Source: Bradyrhizobium sp. CCBAU 53351 (GTDB lineage Bacteria; Pseudomonadota; Alphaproteobacteria; Rhizobiales; Xanthobacteraceae). Taken from it: a stretch of 64,000 nt of DNA. The position numbers and the translations under genes are program-made. The notes beneath the pieces are model-generated. The model was not told the origin of the DNA. It saw only the letters and a list, made by a program, of their open reading frames with translations, and did not search any database. This document shows, in pieces, positions 1 to 8,900 of the stretch (position 1 is the stretch's first letter; every line of letters begins with the position of its first letter). The DNA is taken from positions 1,639,501 to 1,703,500 of the forward strand of contig NZ_CP030059.1 of NCBI RefSeq assembly GCF_015291745.1, read 5' to 3'.

Positions 1-676
1 CAAGCTCCGCCCACTGATTGGACGACGACATGTCGACGATTTTCACGGCTTCCAGCCGCGGGCGCGGCGTCTCGATGTTGAATAGAACAGGCGGCTCGCC
101 GCTCTGGACGCAGCGCCAGAACTTCTTCTCGGCGGTGAGGAGGAGGTGCTGGTAGAGCGGATCGGCGTGGAGATCGATCTCGACCCATTTGCCGCCGCCG
201 GTGATGATCGAGAGAACTGCGCTGCGCGATGCGGTTACCCACATATTGTGCTGCAGTTGCGCCATGTGTTTGTCGGCCGCGGCTTCTTCGGAGAAGGCCC
301 AGGGCAGCATGAACTTGGCCTCGAACACCGCCCCGGTCTGCTCGACGACCCCGTCCAGCGTTGCCGCCATCCATTTGTGCACCGGGTGGCGAACACGCTT
401 CTGGATGTCTTTGACGGTGTGACCGCTTGCCCGCTGATACCAGGCGCGGTTCAGGACCTCTGTCACCGTGCCGAGCTGAACAATAAGATTGTCCGAGAGA
501 TCCTGCGGCTCCGCTTGACCGCGCTTTTCGCGCCAAAGTCGGATGAGGCTCTCCTGGTCATCCCCCATGATGATGCGGGCGTCTGAACCGCCGATGAAAT
601 GGCGGCGGTCGTTCGCATTGAACCTGATGATTTGATGCTGTGGCTCGACATGGCCGTCACTCTGTACGCTACGCAC
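1..676 (-). CDS. YqaJ-type viral recombinase/exonuclease (3' part beyond window)
   Basis: The gene reads leftward off the window edge; 225 codons are visible. The translation shows a YqaJ/lambda-exonuclease-type nuclease: GGSDARIIMG near the N-terminus, HPVHKWMAATLDG, then GAVFEAKFMLPW, whose E-x-K is the expected metal-binding pair, followed by HMAQLQHNMW and HLLLTAEKKFW helices. In phages such enzymes process double-strand ends for single-strand annealing recombination. I chose the GTG at 676 because GGGAG lies six bases before it; a TTG at 694 is possible but has no ribosome binding site. No in-frame ATG exists near the start. It probably marks a prophage or integrated element whose remainder is left of the window. 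Family call is secure; start is moderate. Confidence 0.8.
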   Translation of the reverse strand, partial: MRSVQSDGHVEPQHQIIRFNANDRRHFIGGSDARIIMGDDQESLIRLWREKRGQAEPQDLSDNLIVQLGTVTEVLNRAWYQRASGHTVKDIQKRVRHPVHKWMAATLDGVVEQTGAVFEAKFMLPWAFSEEAAADKHMAQLQHNMWVTASRSAVLSIITGGGKWVEIDLHADPLYQHLLLTAEKKFWRCVQSGEPPVLFNIETPRPRLEAVKIVDMSSSNQWAEL

Positions 677-1041
677 TGGTATCTCCCACTTCAAGATCAG
701 CGGCGGTCTTCGCCGCACTGCCTGAAACCCCGCATCCGCGAGGTGAGATACCGGCGCCGCCCCTAGCGCCCGGCCGACTCAGTAACGCTCCAATTGCAGG
801 GGAATGCCAGTCCTTTCTGCAGCAATCTTGTTGCTTGTTGCGGGACTTTCGGCCGTCGGCCGCTCAGCATGCCTCGCTCCCACAAAGTGACAAATCGAAG
901 CCAATCATACGAGCCTGCGGGATGAGCAGTTGTGTAGCGACACCGCCGGCATTTCTGATCCGCGGGCCGCGCAGGGCTGCGACAGTTGCGTGCTTTGCCG
1001 GATGGAGGAATCGTGCGGGGCTTAAACTTAGAGCGCAGTGT
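677..1041. other. intergenic stretch, no gene seen
   Basis: An open frame from 640 reads through here into the gene at 1042, but the first 134 codons have no family resemblance or coding character and overlap the start of the YqaJ gene. I see no RNA gene or repeat. Confidence 0.5.
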
Positions 1042-1437
1042 ATGGCCTCAGAACGGAAGATCGGAGCGAATCGTCGGAACGCCAAGCGAAGCACTGGGCC
1101 CAAAACAGAAGTGGGAAAGGTAAAGTCGAGCCGCAATGCTCGTCAACACGGGCTCTCGAGTCCTGGTATGGACGAGGTCAGCTTATCCAGCTCACATGGC
1201 CACTCCGCGATCGCGGGGAAATGCAAGCAGCAACAGAACTGGGTCGAAGTAGATGATCTTGTCCGAGCTAATCGAAGGTTGGGTCGGATTCGGCAAGCCC
1301 GCTACGAGTTGCTGGTCGCCCTGCTGGAACACCCGAGCCCGAAGCTGGCCCGTCGCCTCGTGGGGTTGGAGCGCTATGAGAGGCCGGCCCGGACCGCGCA
1401 GCGGCGTTTCCTGAAGCGCTGGGTAAAGCAGGGCTGA
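1042..1437 (+). CDS. small conserved basic protein, function unknown
   Basis: A 131-residue protein that opens with ERKIGANRRNAKRSTGPKT and continues KSSRNARQHGLS, a pattern I recognise from many small rhizobial hypothetical proteins. It is rich in Arg and Lys, and the second half is helical (LVRANRRLGRIRQARYELL). No catalytic motif is visible. The open frame extends 402 bases further upstream, but the recognisable family starts at the ATG at 1042, so I use that start. Basic residues suggest nucleic acid binding, but this is inference only. Neighbouring phage-type recombinase suggests it could travel with a mobile element. Confidence 0.7.
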   Translation: MASERKIGANRRNAKRSTGPKTEVGKVKSSRNARQHGLSSPGMDEVSLSSSHGHSAIAGKCKQQQNWVEVDDLVRANRRLGRIRQARYELLVALLEHPSPKLARRLVGLERYERPARTAQRRFLKRWVKQG

Positions 1438-1497
1438 CAAAGAGCCGGCCGGATGGGTTGCGATTCCGGAGTTTCTGGGCTTGCGAAAGTGGGCCTC

Positions 1498-1751
1498 TCA
1501 GGCTTTCACATCCTGCGCCAGTCGAGCAAGCAGCGTGGCGGCGCCATGAAGCCGTCCAGCTTCGTAGATCAGCTGCTCAATATCCATTGAGACCCGAACC
1601 GCTTCCGTCACACCGCCTGCTTCCGCGCACGCCTGGGCCGCCTTGGCGATCTGTTCGGCAGCTTTCAGCTTGGTATTAATTCTGCGATGCAGGCTTTGAT
1701 AACAAGTTCGATGGCTTGTGCTTCCACAGTCGCGGTTTCCTGTTGGGACAT
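1498..1751 (-). pseudogene. small helical protein, reading frame broken once
   Basis: From the ATG at 1751 the frame gives MSQQETATVEAQAIELVIK and stops after about 28 codons. A different frame then continues without a stop as INTKLKAAEQIAKAAQACAE, ...VSMDIEQLIYEAGRLHGAA..., LLARLAQDVKA, ending at 1498. Both halves are alanine-rich and helical and read as one polypeptide of about 84 residues if one base is gained or lost near 1677. Family unknown. It could be a real frameshift mutation, a sequencing error, or two unrelated short frames. Confidence 0.4.
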
Positions 1752-2038
1752 TTGAGCGCCGGGATGCACGCTCTAATCAATGATGAAGTCCAGTCATTTT
1801 CGAACAATCTTCCGGCTGATCGTGGACCCATCGGGGCACGTTGTGAGTTCGGGGGATTTCGCCCGGCTTCCTGCCGGCGGCTCACAGATTGTCCTCGATG
1901 GCTCGCTGGAAGATTCTGCCAATTCCCATTTTTGCCGGTTCAATAACAATTTGATGAAAGTTCCTCCACAACCTCAGCGAGATTTCGTTTTGCGTCCCAG
2001 AAACAAACGTGCAATACACAAGATGACGACCGGAAGTA

Positions 2039-4180
2039 GTGGCAGGGGCGACTTTGGAAGCCGTACGTCAGGATACGGGGCTGCAGTGCCTTGCGCTGTT
2101 GCTGCGATTTCATCAGATCGCTGTTGATCCCGCACAGATTGCGCACCAGTTCGCCGGCTCACCGGTCGGCGTTGAGGAGATGCTCCGTTGCGCCAAGCAG
2201 CTCAAGTTGAAAACGCGAGCGATCCGCGAAAGCTGGTCCGGCATTGCGAAGCTTTCACTTCCCGCCATCGTCGAGCGGCGAGACGGGTCCTTCGCGATTC
2301 TGGGTAAGGCCGGTACCGAAGACGTGCTCATTCATGATCCCGCGGTCAACCGTCCGCAGGTGATCAAGCGCGCCGAATTTGAGCAGGGCTGGACGGGCCG
2401 GGTCGTGCTGATGACGCGGCGGGCGTCTCTTTCCGATCTGGCGCGCAAGTTTGACATCACCTGGTTTCTCCAGGCCATGCACAAGTACCGCCGACTGCTC
2501 GGCGAAGTGCTTGTTGCATCGTTTTTCCTGCAAATTTTTGCGCTTGTTACACCTCTGTTCTTCCAGGTGGTAACCGACAAAGTGCTGGCGCATCGCGGCT
2601 ACACGACGCTCGACGTGCTGGTGTTCGGCCTCATCGTCGTGTCGATCTTCGAGACCGTTCTCGGCGCACTCCGCACCTACGTCTTTTCCCACACCACCAA
2701 CCGAATCGACGTCGAGCTTGGCGCGCGCCTGTTCCGGCACCTGATCGCACTGCCGATCGCCTATTTCGAGGCGCGGCGGGCCGGCGACTCCGTGGCGCGT
2801 GTGCGCGAGCTGGAAAATATCCGCAATTTCCTCACCAGCTCGGCCCTGACGCTGGTGATCGACCTCGGCTTCACCTTCGTCTTCCTCGCCGTGATGTTCT
2901 ACTACTCGCCGTTCCTGAGCTGGATCGTGGTGGGCTCGTTCCCGTTCTACATCGCGATCTCCGCCGGTGTCACCCCGATCTTCCGCGAGCGGCTGGACAA
3001 GAAGTTCGACCGCGGCGCGGAGAACCAGGCCTTCCTGGTCGAGAGCGTCGGCGCGATCCAGACCCTGAAGGCGATGGCGATCGAGCCGCAGATGCAGCGG
3101 CGCTGGGAGGAGCAGCTCGCCGGCTACGTCAGCGCCAGCTTCGACGTGCTCTCGCTCGGGAATTGGGCGAGCCAGTCGGTGCAGTTCATCAGCAAGCTCG
3201 TCACGGCGCTGACGCTCTATTTCGGTGCGCACCTCGTCATCGAGGGCAACCTCTCGGTCGGCGAGCTGATCGCCTTCAACATGCTGGCCGGGCGTGTGGC
3301 GCAACCCGTGCTGCGGCTTGCCCAGCTCTGGCAGGATTTCCACCAGGCGCGGGTCTCGATCGCCCGGCTGGGCGATATCCTGAACACCGCGCCCGAGCCG
3401 ATGTTCGACCCCTCGCGGGCGACGCTGCCGCCGATCAAGGGCGAGGTGACTTTCGACCATGTCAACTTCCGCTACCGTCCCGACATGTCGCTGGCGCTGC
3501 AGGACGTCTCGCTGAAGGTGCTGCCGGGGCAGGTGATCGGCATCGTCGGTCCCTCCGGCTCCGGCAAGTCGACGCTCACGAAGCTGATCCAGCGGCTCTA
3601 CGTGCCGGAGGCCGGCCGCATCCTGATCGACGGCATCGACCTCACCGTGGCGGACGTCGCCTGGCTGCGGCGCCAGATCGGCACGGTGCTGCAGGAGAAC
3701 GTGCTGTTCAACCGCACCATCCGCGAGAACATCGCGCTCGCCGATCCCGGCATGGCGATGGAGCGGGTGATCGCTGCGGCCGAGCTCGCCGGCGCGCACG
3801 AGTTCATCCTGGCGCTGCCCGACGGCTACAACACCGTCGTCGGCGAGCGCGGCGCCAGCCTGTCCGGCGGCCAGCGCCAGCGCATTGCGATCGCGCGGGC
3901 GCTCGTCACCAACCCCCGCGTCCTGATCTTCGACGAGGCCACCAGCGCGCTCGACTATGAGAGCGAGAACATCATCCAGCGCAACATGCGCAAGATCTGC
4001 GCCGGCCGGACCGTCTTCATCATTGCGCACCGGCTGTCGGCCGTGCGTCACGCCGATCGCATCATCACCATCGAGGCCGGCCGTCTGGTCGAGGACGGCA
4101 GCCATGACGAGCTGATCAAGAAGGCCGGGCGCTACGCCATGCTGCACCAGATCCAGGCGGGGCTCCATGTCGTCGGCTGA
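2039..4180 (+). CDS. hlyB: type I secretion ABC exporter, HlyB-like
   Basis: A 713-residue inner-membrane ATPase that would power one-step export of RTX proteins with an adaptor and an outer-membrane channel. Domains in order: C39-like domain (about 1-125), membrane domain (about 145-430) including VELGARLFRHLIALPI and YFEARRAGDSVARVRELE, and ATPase domain with Walker A GPSGSGKST (504-512), signature LSGGQ (608-612), Walker B VLIFDE (628-633) and the H-loop IAHR. Similarity to E. coli HlyB as I remember it is strong over the full length. The C39-like domain has DTG where active peptidases have DCG, so it lacks the catalytic cysteine and should bind, not cut, the substrate. Start is GTG; a stop lies in frame at 2024. 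The stop overlaps the next gene. Confidence 0.96.
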   Translation: MAGATLEAVRQDTGLQCLALLLRFHQIAVDPAQIAHQFAGSPVGVEEMLRCAKQLKLKTRAIRESWSGIAKLSLPAIVERRDGSFAILGKAGTEDVLIHDPAVNRPQVIKRAEFEQGWTGRVVLMTRRASLSDLARKFDITWFLQAMHKYRRLLGEVLVASFFLQIFALVTPLFFQVVTDKVLAHRGYTTLDVLVFGLIVVSIFETVLGALRTYVFSHTTNRIDVELGARLFRHLIALPIAYFEARRAGDSVARVRELENIRNFLTSSALTLVIDLGFTFVFLAVMFYYSPFLSWIVVGSFPFYIAISAGVTPIFRERLDKKFDRGAENQAFLVESVGAIQTLKAMAIEPQMQRRWEEQLAGYVSASFDVLSLGNWASQSVQFISKLVTALTLYFGAHLVIEGNLSVGELIAFNMLAGRVAQPVLRLAQLWQDFHQARVSIARLGDILNTAPEPMFDPSRATLPPIKGEVTFDHVNFRYRPDMSLALQDVSLKVLPGQVIGIVGPSGSGKSTLTKLIQRLYVPEAGRILIDGIDLTVADVAWLRRQIGTVLQENVLFNRTIRENIALADPGMAMERVIAAAELAGAHEFILALPDGYNTVVGERGASLSGGQRQRIAIARALVTNPRVLIFDEATSALDYESENIIQRNMRKICAGRTVFIIAHRLSAVRHADRIITIEAGRLVEDGSHDELIKKAGRYAMLHQIQAGLHVVG

Positions 4181-5606
4181 ATTGATCGAGCGCAAGAGCC
4201 GCGCGTTCTGGCGCCGCCAGCGCGACGCACGCGAGTTCCTGCCCGCCGCCCTGGAGATCCTGGAGACGCCGGCCTCGCCCGTCGGGAGGGCGGTCGGCCT
4301 CACCATCATCCTCTTCTTTGCGCTCGCGATCGGCTGGGCGACCTTCGGCCATGTCGACATCATAGCGACCGCCACCGGCAAGGTGGTGCCGACCGGCCGC
4401 ACCAAGACGATCCAGCCGCTGGAGACGGGTATCGTCTCGGCGATCCACGTCCACGACGGCGACAGGGTGACCGCCGGCCAGGTGCTGATCGAGCTCGACC
4501 GCACGGTGACGCAGGCCGAGCGCAAGCGGGTGGGGCAGGACCTGATCGCGAGCCTGCTCGACGTCGCGCGCCTCTCCGCGCTGCGCCGAAGCTTTGGCGA
4601 CCTCGCGGCACCCCTCGACATCGAGGAACCCGCCGGCGCATCCGAGGTGGAGATTGCGCGGGCCCGGTCCGCCATGTTGGCACAGGCCGCCGAGCAGCAC
4701 GCCAAGCTTGCCGCCGTCATGCAGCAGATCGACCAGAAGCGTGCCGAGGCCCAGTCGGTGACGGCCGCGATCGCCAAGATCGACGCCACGCTGCCGCTGC
4801 TGGAGGAGACCCTCACCATCCGCAAGAAGGCGATGGACATCCAGTATGGCAACCGCATCGCCTGGATCGACGCTCAGACCCGGCTGATCGACCAGCAGAA
4901 CGAGCGCATCGTGCAGGAGCGCAAGCTGATCGAGATCGAGGCCGCGCGCCGCGCGCTCGAGCAGCAGCTGGCCCAGACCCGATCCGGCTTCGAACGTCAG
5001 GTCCTGAGCGACCTCTCCGATGCCCAGAAGAAGGCCGACGAGTTCCAGCAGGACGCCATCAAGACGCAGCGGAAGACCGACGAGCAGCTGCTGCGCGCGC
5101 CGATCGACGGCACGGTGCAGCAGCTCGCGATCCACACCGTCGGCGGCGTGGTCTCTCCGGCGCAGCAGCTGATGATGATCGTGCCGCGCGGCTCCAGCAT
5201 CGAGGTCGAGGCGATGATCTCCAATCGCGACATCGGCTTCGTCGAGCACGGCCAGGACGCCGAGATCAAGATCGATACGTTCAATTTCACGCGCTACGGC
5301 CTGCTACACGGCAAGGTCATCAGCGTGTCGCGCGACGCGATCATCAAGGACAAGCCGCCGGGCGGGCCGGCCGCAGCGAAGCAGGGCGGCGCACTCGCAG
5401 AATCAAGCGAGCCTGCAGGACAGGAGCTTCTCTACGCCGCGCGCGTGTCGCTCGACGGCACGCAGATGCAGGTCGAGGACAAGATGGTGAACCTTGCGCC
5501 GGGCATGGCCGTGACGGTGGAGATCAAGACGGGGCGGCGAAGGATCATCGAGTATGTGATGTCGCCGTTGTTGAGGTATCGGCAGGAGAGTTTGAGAGAG
5601 CGGTAG
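4167..5606 (+). CDS. hlyD: type I secretion membrane fusion protein, HlyD-like
   Basis: A 479-residue periplasmic adaptor that would connect the ABC exporter to a TolC-type channel. It has a short cytoplasmic N-terminus, one membrane helix (about 42-64, GLTIILFFALAIGWATFG), a lipoyl-like half (GIVSAIHVHDGDRVTAGQVL), a long alpha-hairpin of heptad-type sequence (about 140-320), the second lipoyl half (LRAPIDGTVQQLAIHTVGG) and a C-terminal beta-barrel ending VEIKTGRRRIIEYVMSPLL, which is a family hallmark. Its ATG lies 14 bases inside the exporter gene, so the two are translationally coupled. Length is normal for the family (about 440-480). No TolC gene follows. Confidence 0.96.
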   Translation: MSSAELIERKSRAFWRRQRDAREFLPAALEILETPASPVGRAVGLTIILFFALAIGWATFGHVDIIATATGKVVPTGRTKTIQPLETGIVSAIHVHDGDRVTAGQVLIELDRTVTQAERKRVGQDLIASLLDVARLSALRRSFGDLAAPLDIEEPAGASEVEIARARSAMLAQAAEQHAKLAAVMQQIDQKRAEAQSVTAAIAKIDATLPLLEETLTIRKKAMDIQYGNRIAWIDAQTRLIDQQNERIVQERKLIEIEAARRALEQQLAQTRSGFERQVLSDLSDAQKKADEFQQDAIKTQRKTDEQLLRAPIDGTVQQLAIHTVGGVVSPAQQLMMIVPRGSSIEVEAMISNRDIGFVEHGQDAEIKIDTFNFTRYGLLHGKVISVSRDAIIKDKPPGGPAAAKQGGALAESSEPAGQELLYAARVSLDGTQMQVEDKMVNLAPGMAVTVEIKTGRRRIIEYVMSPLLRYRQESLRER

Positions 5607-5628
5607 TGTCGAGCAAGGTTGAAGGCGC

Positions 5629-5644
5629 TGGCACGTGAATCGCG
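5629..5644 (+). promoter_or_regulatory. possible sigma-54 (-24/-12) promoter
   Basis: TGGCACG-N4-TCGC matches the -24/-12 consensus TGGCACG-N4-TTGC except for one base in the -12 element and the last position. It lies 23 bp after the hlyD stop and about 40 bp before the preferred start of the small membrane protein, so it could drive that gene and the giant RTX gene. Chance matches of this quality occur in GC-rich DNA; no upstream activator site was identified. Confidence 0.3.
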
Positions 5645-5682
5645 GCTCGGTTCGTGAGGCAGCGCTAAACGGAGATTCAAAC

Positions 5683-5913
5683 GTGAAGTCTACGGTTCCG
5701 ACAGGAAAGACCTATATGGGCTTTGCACTCTTATGGACGATCGTCGCGTTTGTGATCTGGATATTGTGCATTGCTCTCTTTGCTGGCGGACGATGGGTGA
5801 TCGGGCTGTGCGTCGTCGCGATTACTGTCGCTGCGTTTGTTTGGCACAGCATCATTCTTGGTAGACGTGCAAGGCAGGCGATACGTCGTCGTCCTCCCGA
5901 TATCACGTCCTAA
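5683..5913 (+). CDS. small two-helix membrane protein between hlyD and the RTX gene
   Basis: A 76-residue protein with two hydrophobic segments, ALLWTIVAFVIWILCIALF and GLCVVAITVAAFVWHSIIL (the second after GGRWVI), followed by a very basic tail RRARQAIRRRPP. By positive-inside reasoning both ends should be cytoplasmic. The frame is open from a GTG at 5635 (92 residues), but I prefer the GTG at 5683, which has GGAG eight bases upstream. It sits 45 bp before the 10.5-kb RTX gene on the same strand, so it may be co-transcribed. It is not an RTX acyltransferase: much too short and without such motifs. Role unknown; an accessory to secretion is a guess from position. Confidence 0.7.
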   Translation: MKSTVPTGKTYMGFALLWTIVAFVIWILCIALFAGGRWVIGLCVVAITVAAFVWHSIILGRRARQAIRRRPPDITS

Positions 5914-5957
5914 TTTCGGCGAAGCTCACGACGATTACAACACGAAGGAAGGCCAAA

Positions 5958-8900
5958 ATGTTGGATGCAGCCTCGCTTAGGTTTCCTGATCAGGTTCCGT
6001 TCGAGGACGTCGCCGCAGCTTTCACCAATTACGCCAATTCTCTTCCATCCGAAGCGCGTGCCGCTTTGGGAGATCTTTTACTTCAACTAGGTAGCGGCGG
6101 GTCCGCGACTCCCGGGACTGGTGATCCTCAATCAGCATTGGTGGATGCTGCTCTAGTTTGGCTTGGTCAATCACTTAAGGATGGAGAGTGGGCCAGTCCT
6201 CCGCCAAATCTCTCTACTCAAGCTGCAGCCGCGGCGGGTGTGGAGGTCGTTTCGGATGGCCTCCTCGGGCTGGGGCTTGCGATTGGCGTGAGCACCATAT
6301 ACTGGCTTTTGCCTATCACGGTCATCGGTGCTCCAACCGTTCTTGGGGCTTTCGTCGCTGTCCGTCTCGGGGTGCTTCTTGGGCCTCTATTAGGCGCCCT
6401 GGCGCCTTTTGTGGGTAAGTTCGTTCGTGGGAAAGTCGTCGACCTTCTGAAAGATCTCGTTCCCGACCTGCATGAGCGGATCAATCAACTCTATTGGGAC
6501 ACCGGAAGCTGGCTGGATAAGCACATTATCATGCCGCTCATAAATTGGTTCAAAGATCCCATTGTGCTTGACCTCGATGGGAACGGTATACAACTGACGA
6601 GTATTGAAGATTCAAGCGTTCATTTTGACTTTGCGGGCGACGGGTTCGCGGAGCTGACGGGATGGGTCTCTCCGAACGACGGTATCTTAGCGATCGACAA
6701 AAATGGAAATGGTCTGATCGACAATGGACTGGAGCTGTTCGGTTCATCTGCTCAAGATGGATTCTCGGTCCTCGAGACGCTGGATACAAATGGAGATGGC
6801 AAGATTGATGCCCAGGACGCGGATTTTGGAAAACTGAGGGTATGGCGCGACCTAAATCAGAATGGTGTAACAGACGCTGGTGAGCTGCAGACACTCGCCG
6901 AAGCCGGAATAGTCTCCATCTCTCTCGTGAGAGACAAGCTCACTGGAAGCAATTCCGGGCACAATCTCGGCTATCAGGCTGGATTCTTGCGTACGGACGG
7001 AAGCGCAGGTGTCGCTCAAACAATATACTTCCAGACGGACGGCCAGAACTCTATCTCGGACTCAACGCCGACTTTTACGGAAGATCCCGAGGTACACTGG
7101 TTGCCTCAGTTGCCAGGCTCGGGATTGATTCATAGTATCTCGTATGAAGCGACAAACAATGCGCTGTTTCGGGCCGACTGGAGGGACTTAACCGATAATG
7201 TCCTCGCCTTAAGTCCCGCGGAGTTTCAGGAGAACTTCGAAGATCTCCTTTTGCGTTGGGCAGGGGTAGACAGCGTAGATATTGATTCGCGCGGACCGTT
7301 CGTCGATGGACGTCACCTTGCGTTCGTAGAGAAGTTCTTTGGACAAACCTATCGGGAGGTACAGGTCGACCAAGAATTGAGGACTTTTCCCAGCACTCAA
7401 CAGTTCGGCGACAGAGTCGAGGCATCATTTCAGCAAATTCTGGCGATATACAGGACGGCCTTCCTTGCGCAAGTAACGACAAGCGGACTCATGCGAGGGA
7501 TAGATCAGCTCGCGAGCGCACAGAATAATCCATATTTCTTCTACGGTTTGTTGGACTTCATTCCAAGAGGGCCGGACGCGCTTCCTGAAGAGAGTCCTGG
7601 AAATCTTGGGGTAGTCTTAGACTTGATCATCAAGGCGATGCCCTCGTCCGATGGTGATGCCGTAAGCTATTTGGTCAAGGCGCTGAGTGGCCTAGAGGGC
7701 ATGATCGATATCGCCTTTGAAGGTATTCGCTCGGGATATCAAATCGAGATAGCTCCTTATCTTTCCCGTATTCCCGACTATACTACTCGAGAGATTGCGG
7801 CTCAAATTGTCGCCGGGGTGGCTCGTTTCGGTTCTACTGGCAGTGAAGGCATCAACGGCACGTCCGCGCAGGACGTCTTCATCGGCGGGGGCGGCGGCGA
7901 TCTGCTCAGCGGCGGCAGCGGCAGCGATATCTACGTCTACAACAAGCAGGACGGCGATCTCTGGATCAGGGATGACGGTGCTGCGGCCGATACCGATCGG
8001 CTCGTCCTCACCGATCTGAATTCCACCGATGTCTCCTTCGACCGAATCGGTGACGATCTTCTGATGCGCGTCACGGCAACGGGCAAAACTGTCGTCATCG
8101 ATAGCTTCTTCGCCAATCAGGGCATCGATGTCCTGCGCTTCGCCGATGGCACCGAGTGGGACCGTTCGCAGCTTGCAGGCGCCAGCGTGTTTCGTGGAGA
8201 TGGGCACAACAACGTCATCTCCGACTCGGGCTCGCATGACGTCATTCGCGGCGGCAAGGGCGACGATTATATCAGGATCAGCGGAGGCAATGACACGATC
8301 CTCTATAGCAAAGGGGACGGATATGACATCGTGCACGACACGCTGGATCGTATCAGCGAGCACGATACCCTTGTCCTGACCGATCTGAACGCCAGCGACA
8401 TCGAGCTCTCGCGGGTGGGTGGTCACCTTCTGCTGAAGGTCAAGTCGACCGGGGAATATATCGACTTTGACAATTTCTTCCCAAACAACAGCGCCGACTG
8501 GACGACCAAGAACGTCGACATCATCAAGTTCGCGGATGGAACGAGTTGGGACCGTGCGCAGATCATGCAGCAGGCCTGGGTTCGCGGCACGGACGGGATG
8601 GACACCCTCGCTATTGGTTCCGATCTCAACGAGACGATCTACGGCGGCAAGGGCGACGATTTCCTTCAGGGCTGGAACGGCAGCGATACCTACGTCTGGA
8701 AGAAGGGCGACGGCAACGACGAGATCTCCGATTTCTCTTCGAAGATCGGCAATCCAAGCAACAACGACATCGATACGCTGTGGCTGCAGGACGTCTCAGC
8801 GGGAGAGGTGAGCTATTCCTATCAGGGTGGCACGCTCCTGATCACGATCAACCCGACCGGCGAGATCATCAGGGTCAACGACTTCTTCTCGGGCGTCACA

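Noticed and set aside
2255..4858. 867-codon open frame on the minus strand
   Set aside because: Antisense shadow of the strongly supported hlyB and hlyD genes; rich in His, Arg and Asp as expected from reversed GC-biased codons.
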